Below, piece by piece: positions 46,664 to 55,663 of a stretch of 64,000 nucleotides of DNA. Under the pieces are notes generated by a model. That model was not told where the DNA came from and did not search any database. It saw only the letters and a program-made list of their open reading frames with translations. Position 1 is the stretch's first letter. Each line of letters begins with the position of its first letter. Made by a program: the position numbers and the translations under genes. This DNA comes from Roseovarius azorensis (GTDB lineage: Bacteria > Pseudomonadota > Alphaproteobacteria > Rhodobacterales > Rhodobacteraceae): contig NZ_FOAG01000005.1 in NCBI RefSeq assembly GCF_900109455.1, positions 124,001 to 188,000 on the forward strand. Direction: 5' to 3'.

Positions 46664-47497
46664 TCACCCCGCATAGAGCGCCTCTGCATGAAACCCGACA
46701 TGATCCTCCATGAAGGTCGAAATGAAGAAATAGCTGTGGTCATACCCCTTCTGCATCCGCAGCGTGCCCTCCTGCCGCCGCACGGCCATGGCCTGTGCCA
46801 GCGTCTCGGGGCGCAACAGGTCGAGGAACTGATCCTGCGTGCCCGTATCCACCAGAACCGGCCCGTCAAAGCCGCGTTCTGCCATCAAGAGGCTTGCGTC
46901 ATGCGCCGCCCATGCGCGCTCGTCCGCGCCCAGATAGGCCGCAAACTGCTTGCGGCCCCAGTCGCCGCCCGTCGGGTTGCAGATCGGCGCGAAGGCCGAG
47001 ACAGAGCGGAACCGCCCCGGTAGCGCCATCGCCAGCGTCAGTGCGCCATGCCCACCCATCGAATGACCGGTGATCGCCTGCCGCTCCAGATCAACGGCGA
47101 ACTGCGCCCCGATGAGTCCCGGCAGTTCCTCGGCGATGTAATCCCACATGCGGAAATGCGGCGCCCAGGGCGCCTCTGTCGCATTCACGTAGAACCCGGC
47201 CCCCTGTCCCAGATCATAGGCCGCGTCATCGGCCACGTCCTCGCCGCGGGGCGAAGTGTCGGGAAACACCAGCGCGATGCCCTGTTCGGCGGCCCAGCCC
47301 TGCGCGCCCGCCTTGACCATCGCGTTCTCATGCGTGCAGGTCAGACCCGACAGGTACCACAGCACCGGCACCGGCCCGTCCTGCGCCTCGGCGGGCAGGA
47401 AAAGACCGAATGTCATGTCACAGCCACAGACCTCCGAGGCGTGGCTGTAAACCCCCTGCACGCCTCCGAAACAGGTGTTCTCCGAAACCGTCTTCAT
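46664..47497 (-). CDS. fghA: S-formylglutathione hydrolase
   Basis: 277 residues of the esterase D family: 'GVYSHASEVCGCDMTFGLFLP', 'PVLWYLSGLTCTHENAMVKAG', the nucleophile 'ITGHSMGGHGALTLAM' and the histidine in 'KGYDHSYFFISTFMEDHVGFHA'. It releases formate from S-formylglutathione in glutathione-dependent formaldehyde oxidation. The ATG at 47497 follows GGAGGAG. The partner dehydrogenase (adhC/frmA) is not in the window. Confidence 0.96.
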   Translation of the reverse strand: MKTVSENTCFGGVQGVYSHASEVCGCDMTFGLFLPAEAQDGPVPVLWYLSGLTCTHENAMVKAGAQGWAAEQGIALVFPDTSPRGEDVADDAAYDLGQGAGFYVNATEAPWAPHFRMWDYIAEELPGLIGAQFAVDLERQAITGHSMGGHGALTLAMALPGRFRSVSAFAPICNPTGGDWGRKQFAAYLGADERAWAAHDASLLMAERGFDGPVLVDTGTQDQFLDLLRPETLAQAMAVRRQEGTLRMQKGYDHSYFFISTFMEDHVGFHAEALYAG

Positions 47498-47527
47498 CTG
47501 CTTCTCCTCCGTTCTGCCGATCACGGC

Positions 47528-48460
47528 TCAATACAGCCCGCGCACCCAGCCGATCACCAGCGACACCGTGACGATGGCCGCGACGGTGGAAATCAGGATC
47601 GAGGACGATACCCGCTTGGGCGCGACACCGTAATGCTGCGCCAGAATGAACACATTGCCCGCTACCGGCAGGCTTGCCGCCGCGATCATCACCGCCCCCG
47701 CATAGGGATCGACCGGGAAAACCACCAGCACCGCAACAGCGACGCAGGCGGGATGCAGCACCAGCTTGCACAGCGACAGCCAGCCCGCCACATAGGGCCG
47801 CTCTGCCGATTTCGACGCCAGCGACGCGCCAATCGCAAACAGTGCGCCGGGGGTTGCCGCGCCTCCCAGGATACGCAGAAAATCGTTCATCGTTTCGGGG
47901 ATGGGCCAACGCAGCCCGGCCCATGCCAGCCCCAGGACGATCGAGACGATCATCGGGTTCTTCAGCAGGCCGACCGTCACGCTGCGGAAAATGCCAAGGC
48001 TCATCCGCCCGTCGCGCGCGCCGGTGATCAGGATCACCACCAGCGAGCCGAACACGATCAGATCGACCGCCAGCACCAGCACCACCGGGCCGATCGCCGC
48101 CTCGCCCATCAGCATCGCCAGCATCGGCACACCCAGAAAACCGACATTGCCGATCACCGCGCATTGCGCCTCGATCGCCATTTCGGACAGGCTGACCCGG
48201 CGCATCAGCGCCACCAGCGTCGCAATCGCATAAACGAATGCCGTTGCCGAAAGATAGGCCAGCACAAAGGTCCGGTCGAACACCTCGGCGAGCGTCAGGT
48301 TGGCGGAGAACCGGAACAGCATCGCGGAGAGCGCAAAGTAAAAAACGAACTTCGTCAGCCACGCGGTCGCCTCTTCGGGGAAAAATCCCGATCGCCCCGC
48401 GCCGTAACCCAGCCCGATAATCAGAAAGAATGGCAGCGTCTGGAGAAAGATGCTCAACAT
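47528..48460 (-). CDS. AEC-family (auxin efflux carrier) transporter
   Basis: 310 residues with ten predicted membrane segments. 'LPFFLIIGLGYGAGRSGFFPEEATAWLTKFVFYFALSAMLF' at the start and 'PMIVSIVLGLAWAGLRWPIPETMNDFLRILGGAATPGALFAIGASLA' in the second half are the AEC/malonate-carrier pattern. An inner-membrane permease of unknown substrate. It sits 30 bases after the HxlR regulator gene and 30 bases before fghA, suggesting one transcript. Confidence 0.9.
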   Translation of the reverse strand: MLSIFLQTLPFFLIIGLGYGAGRSGFFPEEATAWLTKFVFYFALSAMLFRFSANLTLAEVFDRTFVLAYLSATAFVYAIATLVALMRRVSLSEMAIEAQCAVIGNVGFLGVPMLAMLMGEAAIGPVVLVLAVDLIVFGSLVVILITGARDGRMSLGIFRSVTVGLLKNPMIVSIVLGLAWAGLRWPIPETMNDFLRILGGAATPGALFAIGASLASKSAERPYVAGWLSLCKLVLHPACVAVAVLVVFPVDPYAGAVMIAAASLPVAGNVFILAQHYGVAPKRVSSSILISTVAAIVTVSLVIGWVRGLY

Positions 48461-48490
48461 TGACGCTTGGTAGCAGGTTGACCGCCAAGG

Positions 48491-49153
48491 TCAATCGGCC
48501 GTGCGCGCCGAGAGTTGAAAGAGATCGACAAACGCCTGTGCCGCATCCGCATCACCCCGCAGGGCGATGATATCTCCGGCCAGCATCTGATGCAGCGGCG
48601 TCTTGCCATAGACGGCGGCGGCCAGCGTATTACCGTTACCGCAAAGCACGAAGGGCGCGTCGATCTGGCTCACCAGACGGGTCTCCGGCACGCCAGCCGT
48701 AAGCCGCATTTCAAAAACCTCGCTGCCGAAATCGAACCCGGCGCAGGCGTCGCGATCCGCCGCCCGGTCGCGCCGCAGCATCACTCCCATTGAAATCATC
48801 AGCGCCGAAGGGCTGATAAAGCGTGAGGGGTCATGGCCCGGTATCCTCAGCGCCCACTGGCAGAGGGTTTCCAGAACCGGCAAGAGACCGCGGCCAGCGT
48901 CAGTCAGCGCATAGACACCCAGCCGCGTGTCATGGGCAAGCACCCCGGCCTGCCCGAGCTGCGCCAGCCGCCCGGCCAGCACGCTGGCGGTGACACCGGG
49001 CAGGCCCGCGCGGATCATCTGAAACCGCTTGGGCGCAAACATCAGCTCGCGCACCACCAGCAGCGCCCAACGATCGCCGATGATGTTCAGCGCATGCGCC
49101 GCAAGACAGCCTTCGTCATAGCGCAGCGGGGGGGATTTTGTCTGTTTAGTCAT
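48491..49153 (-). CDS. HxlR-family transcriptional regulator with C-terminal extension
   Basis: 220 residues. A winged-helix HxlR domain occupies ~12-105: 'CLAAHALNIIGDRWALLVVRELMFAPKRFQMIRAGLPGVTASVLAGRLAQLGQAGVLAHD', where the single Cys 13 could sense electrophiles. The extra ~100 residues after it are unusual, as typical HxlR proteins have 110-150; they may form a ligand or dimer domain of the SCP2-like type. It is divergent from the DUF1428 gene, which is its likely target. Confidence 0.9.
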   Translation of the reverse strand: MTKQTKSPPLRYDEGCLAAHALNIIGDRWALLVVRELMFAPKRFQMIRAGLPGVTASVLAGRLAQLGQAGVLAHDTRLGVYALTDAGRGLLPVLETLCQWALRIPGHDPSRFISPSALMISMGVMLRRDRAADRDACAGFDFGSEVFEMRLTAGVPETRLVSQIDAPFVLCGNGNTLAAAVYGKTPLHQMLAGDIIALRGDADAAQAFVDLFQLSARTAD

Positions 49154-49157
49154 TTTT

Positions 49158-49184
49158 TAATACTTTTGATTGTTTTATAATACT
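49158..49184. promoter_or_regulatory. AT-rich divergent promoter with TAATACT direct repeats
   Basis: TAATACT occurs at 49158-49164 and 49178-49184, exactly 20 bases apart, in a small AT-rich island between the HxlR and DUF1428 genes. A perfect TATAAT (49176-49181) overlaps the second copy and could be the -10 of the DUF1428 gene. Binding by the HxlR regulator is inference. Confidence 0.55.
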
Positions 49185-49250
49185 ATCCTTGCCAAAATGC
49201 CGATGCAAGAACGATTCTCTTGCGCGCCAGCCCCGGAAAAGGAGATTTCC

Positions 49251-49976
49251 ATGACCTATTTCACCGGCGCGGTCGCCGCCGTTCCATCTGTTAACAAGAA
49301 CGCCTATCGCGCCCATGTCGACGCGGCCTGGACATTGTTCAAATCCTACGGCGCCACCCGCATGACAGAGACCTGGGGCGTGGACGTACCGCACGGCAAA
49401 GTCACCGATTTCTACGGCTCGGTTGCCGCTGAACCCGATGAAACCATAGTGTTTTCCTGGATCGAGTGGCCTGACAAGGCGACCGCGGATGCCGCCTGGC
49501 AAACGATGCAGAACGATCCGGCGATGAAGGAAATGCCCGCGATGCCATTTGACGGCAGCCGGCTGATCTATGGTGGCTTCGACCCGGTGTTCGAACACGG
49601 GGCGCATAGCGGGGCGGGCTACTATCAGGGCTTCCTGCTGGCAGTACCCGAGGGCAACAAGGCAGCCTATGTCGACATGGCGAACCAGGCTTGGGAAATG
49701 TTTCGCAAGGGCGGGGCGCTCGGCACTGTCGAGGCCTGGGGGGTGGATGTGCCGCAAGGCAAGAAAACGGATTTCTACCGCGCCACCAAGGCAGAGGACG
49801 GCGAGGCGCCGGTATTCAGCTGGATCGCCTGGCCGGACCGCGCTACCTGCGATGCCGCCGCCAAGGCGATGGAGGCGGAAATGGCCGACATGGACATGCC
49901 CGCGATGCCCTTCGACGGAATGCGGATGATGTGGGCAGGATTCGAGCCGCTCTTTGATTCGGCAAAGGTGGCATGA
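49251..49976 (+). CDS. Tandemly duplicated DUF1428-domain protein
   Basis: 241 residues consisting of two copies of the ~117-residue DUF1428 dimeric alpha-beta barrel domain. Copy 1 is ~1-115 ('YFTGAVAAVPSVNKNAYRAHVDAAWTLFKSYGATRMTETWGVDVPHGK', ending 'AMPFDGSRLIYGGFDPVF'). Copy 2 is ~122-237 ('GYYQGFLLAVPEGNKAAYVDMANQAWEMFRKGGALGTVEAWGVDVPQGK', ending 'AMPFDGMRMMWAGFEPLF'). Single-domain members are usual; here the dimer is fused in one chain. The AAAAGGAG ribosome site fixes the ATG at 49251. Function unknown. Confidence 0.9.
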   Translation: MTYFTGAVAAVPSVNKNAYRAHVDAAWTLFKSYGATRMTETWGVDVPHGKVTDFYGSVAAEPDETIVFSWIEWPDKATADAAWQTMQNDPAMKEMPAMPFDGSRLIYGGFDPVFEHGAHSGAGYYQGFLLAVPEGNKAAYVDMANQAWEMFRKGGALGTVEAWGVDVPQGKKTDFYRATKAEDGEAPVFSWIAWPDRATCDAAAKAMEAEMADMDMPAMPFDGMRMMWAGFEPLFDSAKVA

Positions 49977-50019
49977 CACTCACCCAGATTACCCTCGACC
50001 GCGCGCACCCCACGCGCGG

Positions 50020-50760
50020 TCAGGCGACCGCCAGTGTCATTTCAACCGCGCCCAATCCGTCGATTCGACCCTTGGCCGTAACCGGCGGCCTGACCCACGG
50101 CAGCCCGTTGAGCGAGCCGGTGATCACCACATGGCCCGGCTGCAACCCGCCGCAGTGATCGCCCACCGCCCGTGCCAAAGCGCAGAGCGTGGCAAAGGCA
50201 TCGCCGCCCGGCACCGGCGCCGCACCATCGAGCAGGGTATCACCGCCAAGGATCAGCCGCGCGTTGGCGCGGGTCACGTCGATCCCCTGCCAGTCGCGCC
50301 GGGCCGCGCCCAGAACCACCGCGCCGTTCAACTGATTGTCCAGCATCTTGAGCGCAGCGCCGGCCCCTTTGGGATCCGCCAGACGACTCCGCACAAGCTC
50401 AAGAGCGGGCAGCAGATCAATGGCAGCGCGCAACTGTGTCTCGAAATCAGGCGCGTTGGTGTCCGGCACCGGCGCGATCAGGCGAAAGGCGTATTCCAGT
50501 TCCACGCCCACCTCCTCGTCCGCCGGAATGTCGATGACGGCAGGGCCGGGGTGAATGTCGCGCGCCATGATCGGTGCGATCACGATCGGGGCATCCTTCG
50601 GGCAAGCGACCTTGAATCCACCCACCGGACCCAGTCGCGCAGCCACCGCCTCTTGCACCGCGAACACACGCGCCCGCGTCAGCCCCTGGCTCGCCGTATC
50701 GGGCAGTTTTCCGCCCCCCTCCCGCGCCGCCAGAAGCTGCGCCACCAGCGGATCGCTCAT
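50020..50760 (-). CDS. 2-keto-4-pentenoate hydratase-family protein
   Basis: 246 residues of the MhpD/HpaH fold. 'VGGFKVACPKDAPIVIAPIMARDI', the metal-ligand motif 'EEVGVELEYAFRL' and 'DNQLNGAVVLGAARRDWQGIDVTRANARLILGG' are visible. It should hydrate or decarboxylate an enol acid; the substrate is not known. It is the last gene of the long minus-strand catabolic run, and its start overlaps the CaiB-type gene's stop by 4 bases. Confidence 0.87.
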   Translation of the reverse strand: MSDPLVAQLLAAREGGGKLPDTASQGLTRARVFAVQEAVAARLGPVGGFKVACPKDAPIVIAPIMARDIHPGPAVIDIPADEEVGVELEYAFRLIAPVPDTNAPDFETQLRAAIDLLPALELVRSRLADPKGAGAALKMLDNQLNGAVVLGAARRDWQGIDVTRANARLILGGDTLLDGAAPVPGGDAFATLCALARAVGDHCGGLQPGHVVITGSLNGLPWVRPPVTAKGRIDGLGAVEMTLAVA

Positions 50761-51959
50761 GCCGCGATCACCGCGCCAGAGGCGACCATCGCCTCGACCT
50801 GATCCGCGCCATAACCCGCCTCGCGCAGCACCTCTCGGCTGTGCTGACCCAGCAGCGGCGCGGCGCGGCGAATGCTGGCGGGGGTCTCGCTGAACCTGAT
50901 CGGATGGCCCAGTGTCCTGACCCTGCCCGCCACCGGATGATCCACCTCGGCGATCATCCCGCGCGCCTGCGCCTGCGGGTCGGCCTGCATCTGCAGGATA
51001 TCCAGCACCGGCCCGGCAGGCAGCCCCGCCGCCTCCATCCGGTCCAGCCAGACATGGCTTGTCTCGTGCCGCAGATAGCCGTTCAGGATCTCCTCCAGCT
51101 CCTTCAGATGCTGCATCCGGTCGTGATTGGAGCCAAAGCGCGGATCGTCGTTCAACTCCGGCGCGCCGATCACCTCAAGAAACCGCAGCCAGTTGCGCTG
51201 ATTGGCTGCCCCCACGTTGATCCAGCCATCCGCCGTCTGAAACGCCTGATATGGGGCATTGATGGGATGCGCCGACCCCATCGGACCGGGCGCCACCCCG
51301 GTGGCAAAGGCAATCGCCGACTGCCAGTAGGTCTGCGTGATCGCCGCCTCGAACAGCGAGGTATCCACCTTTTGCCCCTGCCCCGTCTGCAACATCCGCG
51401 CATAGGCCGCCGCGACCCCCATCGCCGCCACGATCCCGGCGGTGATGTCCGACACCGGCGCGCCGGTCTTGACCGGCGGCCGCCCCGGCCCCTCGCCGGT
51501 GATCGACATGAGACCCGACATGCCCTGCGCGATCAGATCGAACCCGCCGCGCGACGCATACGGGCCGGTGCGCCCGAAACCCGAAATCTCGCAATAGATC
51601 AGACGCGGGTTGATTGCGCGCAATTCCTCATAGCCCAGCCCAAGCCGCTCCATCGTACCCATGCGGTAATTCTCGATCACCACATCGGCCTCTTCCAGCA
51701 GCCGATACAGCACCTTGACCGCCTGCGGTTCCTTGAGGTTCAGCGCCACGCCCCGCTTGTTGCGGTTCATCATCATGTAGGCCGCGGATTCGCCCTTGAT
51801 CGCGGGCGGCACGAAACGGCGGCTGTCGTCGCCGTCGGGCTTTTCCACCTTGACCACATCCGCGCCCATGTCGGCCAGCATCAGGCCACAGACCGGTCCG
51901 GCCATGATATGCGCAAGCTCGATCACCTTCATCCCCGCAAGAGGGCCCTTGTCGCTCAT
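50757..51959 (-). CDS. CaiB/BaiF-type CoA-transferase
   Basis: 400 residues of family III CoA-transferases: 'GPLAGMKVIELAHIMAGPVCGLMLADMGADVVKVEKPDGDDSRRF', 'NRNKRGVALNLK', 'GFDLIAQGMSGLMSITGEG', 'KVDTSLFEAAI'. It moves CoA between carboxylic acids, activating a substrate for the adjacent crotonase-fold enzyme. The ATG at 51959 overlaps the upstream gene's stop by 4 bases; the longer frame to 52034 is rejected. Confidence 0.93.
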   Translation of the reverse strand: MSDKGPLAGMKVIELAHIMAGPVCGLMLADMGADVVKVEKPDGDDSRRFVPPAIKGESAAYMMMNRNKRGVALNLKEPQAVKVLYRLLEEADVVIENYRMGTMERLGLGYEELRAINPRLIYCEISGFGRTGPYASRGGFDLIAQGMSGLMSITGEGPGRPPVKTGAPVSDITAGIVAAMGVAAAYARMLQTGQGQKVDTSLFEAAITQTYWQSAIAFATGVAPGPMGSAHPINAPYQAFQTADGWINVGAANQRNWLRFLEVIGAPELNDDPRFGSNHDRMQHLKELEEILNGYLRHETSHVWLDRMEAAGLPAGPVLDILQMQADPQAQARGMIAEVDHPVAGRVRTLGHPIRFSETPASIRRAAPLLGQHSREVLREAGYGADQVEAMVASGAVIAA

Positions 51960-52729
51960 GTCCCGCTCCATTCGGGTTTCTTCTTGGCCAGGAACGCCTC
52001 CATTCCGTGACGGAAATCGTGGCTCATGTAACACATCTCGATCAGGTCCGCGTCCTCGACGCGGGCAGCCACCGCCACCCGGCGCATCGCCTCCTTGGTG
52101 GCGCGCAGCGTCAGCGGCGCCATCTGCGCCAGCGTCCCGGCCAGTTCTCCGGCCCGCGCCATCAAAGCGGCCTCGTCCTCAAGAACCTCGGAAATCAGGC
52201 CACAGCCCAATGCCTCCTCCGCACCGATCAGGCGCGCGGTAAAGATCATCTCGCGGACCCGTCCGGCCCCCATCAGTGACGCCAGCCGCGCCAGATTGGC
52301 GGCCGCCAGGCAGTTGCCCAGCGTGCGCGCGATCGGAAATCCGAACCTCAGGTCCGCGGTGGCGATGCGGATATCGCAGACCCCGGCGATCGCCGCCCCG
52401 CCGCCCGTACAGGCCCCGTTGATCGCCGCGACCGTCGGCAGCGGGCAGCGTTCGACCGCTTCCAGCACCGCCTCGATCCGCGCCTCGTAATCCAGCGCAT
52501 CCTGCGCACGCTCAAAGGCGCGGAACTGCGCCATGTCGGTGCCCGCCGCAAACGCCTTGCCGCCCGCACCGTGGATCACCACCGCGCGGATGCTGCCATC
52601 GGACGGCACCTCGCGGCAGAGCGTGGCCAGCCCGTCATACATCCCGAATGTCAACGCATTGCGCGCCTGCGGCCGGTTGAAGGTGATCCAGAGCGTGTGC
52701 TCCCGGGTCTCTGACAGGATCTCGGTCAT
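51956..52729 (-). CDS. Enoyl-CoA hydratase/isomerase-family protein (crotonase fold), atypical active site
   Basis: 257 residues with the crotonase oxyanion loop 'GAGGKAFAAGTDMAQFRAFE' and 'NGACTGGGAAIAGVCDIRIATADLRFGFPIARTLGNCL'. In standard hydratases the second block reads GGGCELA...FGQPE, supplying two catalytic glutamates; here the positions carry Ala and Ile. The protein may therefore be a dehydratase-, thioesterase- or decarboxylase-type member. It lies 9 bases after the TRAP large permease gene and is coupled to the CoA-transferase gene, so CoA thioesters are the likely substrates. Confidence 0.88.
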   Translation of the reverse strand: MTEILSETREHTLWITFNRPQARNALTFGMYDGLATLCREVPSDGSIRAVVIHGAGGKAFAAGTDMAQFRAFERAQDALDYEARIEAVLEAVERCPLPTVAAINGACTGGGAAIAGVCDIRIATADLRFGFPIARTLGNCLAAANLARLASLMGAGRVREMIFTARLIGAEEALGCGLISEVLEDEAALMARAGELAGTLAQMAPLTLRATKEAMRRVAVAARVEDADLIEMCYMSHDFRHGMEAFLAKKKPEWSGT

Positions 52730-52738
52730 ACGCTCTCC

Positions 52739-54019
52739 TCAGCGGTAGAAATATTCGACAAGAAACAGCGGCACCGAAGGCACATAGGAGCAGAGCATCA
52801 GCACCGCCAGAAGCACCAGAATGAACCAGATGTTGACCTTGGACACCTCCCAGATATTCGCCCGCGCCACGGCACAGGCGGTGATCAGAACCGAGGCGAC
52901 GGGTGGCGTCTGCTGACCGATCGCCAGATTCAGCGTCACAACCAGACCGAAATGCACCGGGTCGATGCCAGCGGCGGTGATCAGCGGGATCACGATGGGC
53001 ACCACCAGGATGATCGCCGCCGCCGAATGCAGAAAGAAGCCGATGATCAGGAAGAAGAAGTTGAGGATAAGCAGGATCGCCCATTGCTGATCGGTGATGT
53101 TGAGAATGCCCTGCGCCAGTTGCTGCGGGATCTGCGCCCGCGTCAGGAACCCGCCCATCAGCACCGACGCCGCAACCAGCAGCATGACGACGGCGGTCTG
53201 CATCCCCCCGTCCAGCATGGCGCGGCGCAGATGCTTGAGGTCGATCTGCCGGTACCAGATCGACACGACGATGGCCGCGATCACCGCCAGCCCCGCCGCC
53301 TCGGTCGCAGTGACAAAACCGCCAAAGATACCGCCAAGGATGATCACCGGCAGCGTGAATGCGGGCAGCGCATCCTTGAAGGTCTCGCGCAGGCGTGGGA
53401 TGTTGAACGCCTCTTCCGTTGGCAGGTTGTAGCGGCGGGCAAAGATATAGGCCACCACCATCAGCCCCGCCGCCCCCAGAAGACCGGGGACCACACCCGC
53501 CACGAACAACTGTTCGACGGATGTATTGGCCGAGGCGGCGTAAAGGATCATCGGAATCGACGGCGGAATGATGATCGCCAGCGATGCCGAAGACGAGGTG
53601 ACGGCGGCCGAGAGTTCTTTGGAATAGCCGCGCTTTTTCATCTGCGGAATGAGGATCGAGCCCATGGCGGCCACATCCGCCACCGCCGAGCCCGAGATTT
53701 CGGCGAAAAACAGCGACACCCCGATATTCACCATGGCAAGGCCGCCCCGAATGAACCCGATCAACGCCGAGACGAAATTGATCAGCCGGTCGGTGATGCC
53801 GCCTGCATTCATGATCGCCCCCGCCAGCACGAACATCGGAATGGCGATCAGCGAAAACTTGGTCGAACCGCCATACATGTCGAGCGCGATGGTCACCAGG
53901 CTGCCCGCGCCTTCGGTCACCAACAGGCCCAGCACCCCGGCCAGCGCCAGCGCGATGGCGATCGGCACGTTGATACAGATCATCGCCACGAGGGCCGCGA
54001 AAATCCCCAGCATCAGCAT
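52739..54019 (-). CDS. TRAP transporter large permease subunit (DctM)
   Basis: 426 residues with ~12 membrane segments: 'MLMLGIFAALVAMICINVPIAIALALAG', 'FVLAGAIMNAGGITDRLINFVSALIGFIRGGLAMVNIGVSLFFAEISGSAVADVAAMGSILIPQM', 'FGLVVTLNLAIGQQTPPVASVLITA'. It forms the sodium-driven channel of a tripartite organic-acid importer. The start codon shares one base with the dctQ stop (TGATG). The longer frame to 54199 only reads through dctQ. Confidence 0.96.
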   Translation of the reverse strand: MLMLGIFAALVAMICINVPIAIALALAGVLGLLVTEGAGSLVTIALDMYGGSTKFSLIAIPMFVLAGAIMNAGGITDRLINFVSALIGFIRGGLAMVNIGVSLFFAEISGSAVADVAAMGSILIPQMKKRGYSKELSAAVTSSSASLAIIIPPSIPMILYAASANTSVEQLFVAGVVPGLLGAAGLMVVAYIFARRYNLPTEEAFNIPRLRETFKDALPAFTLPVIILGGIFGGFVTATEAAGLAVIAAIVVSIWYRQIDLKHLRRAMLDGGMQTAVVMLLVAASVLMGGFLTRAQIPQQLAQGILNITDQQWAILLILNFFFLIIGFFLHSAAAIILVVPIVIPLITAAGIDPVHFGLVVTLNLAIGQQTPPVASVLITACAVARANIWEVSKVNIWFILVLLAVLMLCSYVPSVPLFLVEYFYR

Positions 54020-54573
54020 CAGACGCGCTCCTTGTTCTTTTCCATCTCGGTTTCGACTTCTTCCTCGATCTCGGCATGTTCCAGGGAAATGCCGCGCGCG
54101 GTCTGCGCCCAGTAGTTCGGCAGGCTTAACAATTGACAGATGATGAACAGAATCGCCCCGATCGGTATCACCGATTGGGTCAGTTGAATGGGCACCCACG
54201 GTAGCGAAACAAGCCGGTCGCCGGCCAGAACCTCAAGCACCTGAAACCCGGCGCGCGCCATGAGCACGAAGAACACCAGGATCAGCGCCTCCCCGACCAG
54301 CACCGCCGCCATGCGGCTGCGCGGCGGAATGGCCAGCAGCAATGTGTCAAAACCGATATGCCGCCGGTGCAGTGCCGCGAGCGCGGAGCCATAATAGGTG
54401 ATCCAGGCCAGCATGATCGCCGCCACCTCGTCATACCAGGAAAAGCTCTGGCCCATCAGCCGGGCGGAGACAGCGACGATCACGGTGACGGTAAGGATCA
54501 CCATCAGAACGATGGTGATCCATTCCAGCAGCCAGCTTGCGAACCGCTGAGTGCGATTGAGAAGAGCGTTCAT
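54019..54573 (-). CDS. TRAP transporter small permease subunit (DctQ)
   Basis: 184 residues with four membrane helices ('LEWITIVLMVILTVTVIVAVSARLMGQSFSWYDEVAAIMLAWITYYGSALAALHRRHIGFDTLL' and a second pair ending 'VIPIGAILFIICQLL'). The W-x-D-E-x-A motif is the DctQ hallmark. The charged C-terminal tail is cytoplasmic. It lies 115 bases after dctP and overlaps dctM by one base. Confidence 0.94.
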   Translation of the reverse strand: MNALLNRTQRFASWLLEWITIVLMVILTVTVIVAVSARLMGQSFSWYDEVAAIMLAWITYYGSALAALHRRHIGFDTLLLAIPPRSRMAAVLVGEALILVFFVLMARAGFQVLEVLAGDRLVSLPWVPIQLTQSVIPIGAILFIICQLLSLPNYWAQTARGISLEHAEIEEEVETEMEKNKERV

Positions 54574-54688
54574 TTGGTCCTGCGTTCCCGTGCCTCGAAC
54601 CCGCCCGGCGCGGTCGCGCCGGGGCTGATCCGCAATGTCATGTCAGGGATGATCCGGTGGCCCGCATCGGGGCCACCGGGCAATTGGA

Positions 54689-55663
54689 TCAGCTTGAATT
54701 GCCGAGGGCTAGAACCGCGTCGATCAGTTCCTGCCCGCCTTCGACCTCTCCGGCAAAGGACTCGTAGATCGGCTTGGAGGCGGTGATGAACGCATCCTTG
54801 TCGGCCTCGTTCACCTCGACACCCGCTGTCTTGATCACGTCCAGCAGTTCGGTTTCCAGCTCTGCCGCCTTTTCATAGGTAAAGGTCTGCGTCTCGGCGG
54901 CACAATCGCTCAGCACTGCCCGCACATCGGCGGGTTGCGCCTCGATATGCTTTTTCGAGCCCAGGATATACGCAGGCGTATAGACATGCCCGGTGATCGA
55001 CAGGTACTTCTGCACCTCCTGAAACTTGGCCGAAGCGATCTGCGCATAGGGGTTTTCCTGTCCGTCGATCACGCCGGTCTGCAGGGCGGTGAACACGTCC
55101 GAGAACGCCATCGGCGTCGGGTTGGCGCCGTATTGCTGGAACATCTTTACACGCCACTCGCCGTTCGGCGTGCGCAGCTTGATGCCTTTCAGATCCTCGG
55201 GCTGATTGATCGGGCGGGTGTTGTTGGTGATGTGGCGAAAACCGTTCTCCGCCAGGCCCAGGATGTGATAGCCATTGGCATTGGCCGCGCCCTGAAACTT
55301 GTCCATCATCGCGTCCTGCACGCGGCGCATATGGTCGCGGTCCTTGATGATATAGGGCATCTCGAACACACCGAATATCCCGTCCACCGAGGACATGACC
55401 GAAGAGGGCAGCGCGAAATCCACCTGCCCCAGTTTCAGCTTCTGCAACAACTCCTTGTCAGTACCCAGCTGTGACGAGCCAAAGGTCTGCACCTCGACCT
55501 TGCCGCCGGATTTCTCGCCGACGCAGGCGGCGTAGTGGTTCACCGTCGCCTCGAACAACGAGCCGGGCGCACCGACATGGCCGAATTTCATCGTGATGTC
55601 GGCCGCCGCCGCAGGCATGGCCCCGAACGAGGCAACAACGGTTGCAATCAGTGTCTTCTTCAT
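54689..55663 (-). CDS. TRAP transporter substrate-binding protein (DctP)
   Basis: 324 residues with a signal peptide (~1-21, cleaving in 'PAAAADITMKFGH') and the DctP fold: 'GKVEVQTFGSSQLGTDKELLQKLKLGQVDFALPS', 'GIKLRTPNGEWRVKMFQQYGANPTPMAFSDVFTALQTGVIDGQENPYAQI'. The conserved arginine that clamps substrate carboxylates is in 'LRTPNGE'. It therefore binds an organic or amino acid in the periplasm. It lies between the aminotransferase and dctQ genes. Confidence 0.95.
   Translation of the reverse strand: MKKTLIATVVASFGAMPAAAADITMKFGHVGAPGSLFEATVNHYAACVGEKSGGKVEVQTFGSSQLGTDKELLQKLKLGQVDFALPSSVMSSVDGIFGVFEMPYIIKDRDHMRRVQDAMMDKFQGAANANGYHILGLAENGFRHITNNTRPINQPEDLKGIKLRTPNGEWRVKMFQQYGANPTPMAFSDVFTALQTGVIDGQENPYAQIASAKFQEVQKYLSITGHVYTPAYILGSKKHIEAQPADVRAVLSDCAAETQTFTYEKAAELETELLDVIKTAGVEVNEADKDAFITASKPIYESFAGEVEGGQELIDAVLALGNSS

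Noticed and set aside
49997-50021. GC-rich hairpin GACCGCGCG/CGCGCGGTC after the DUF1428 gene as a terminator
   Set aside because: The stem is good but no T-run follows on either strand. It overlaps the end of the hydratase gene.
52635-54077. 480-codon minus-strand frame over the TRAP permease
   Set aside because: It is the +1 shadow of dctM. The dctM frame has the membrane segments and family motifs, and the shadow is Gly/Arg/Asp-rich without structure.
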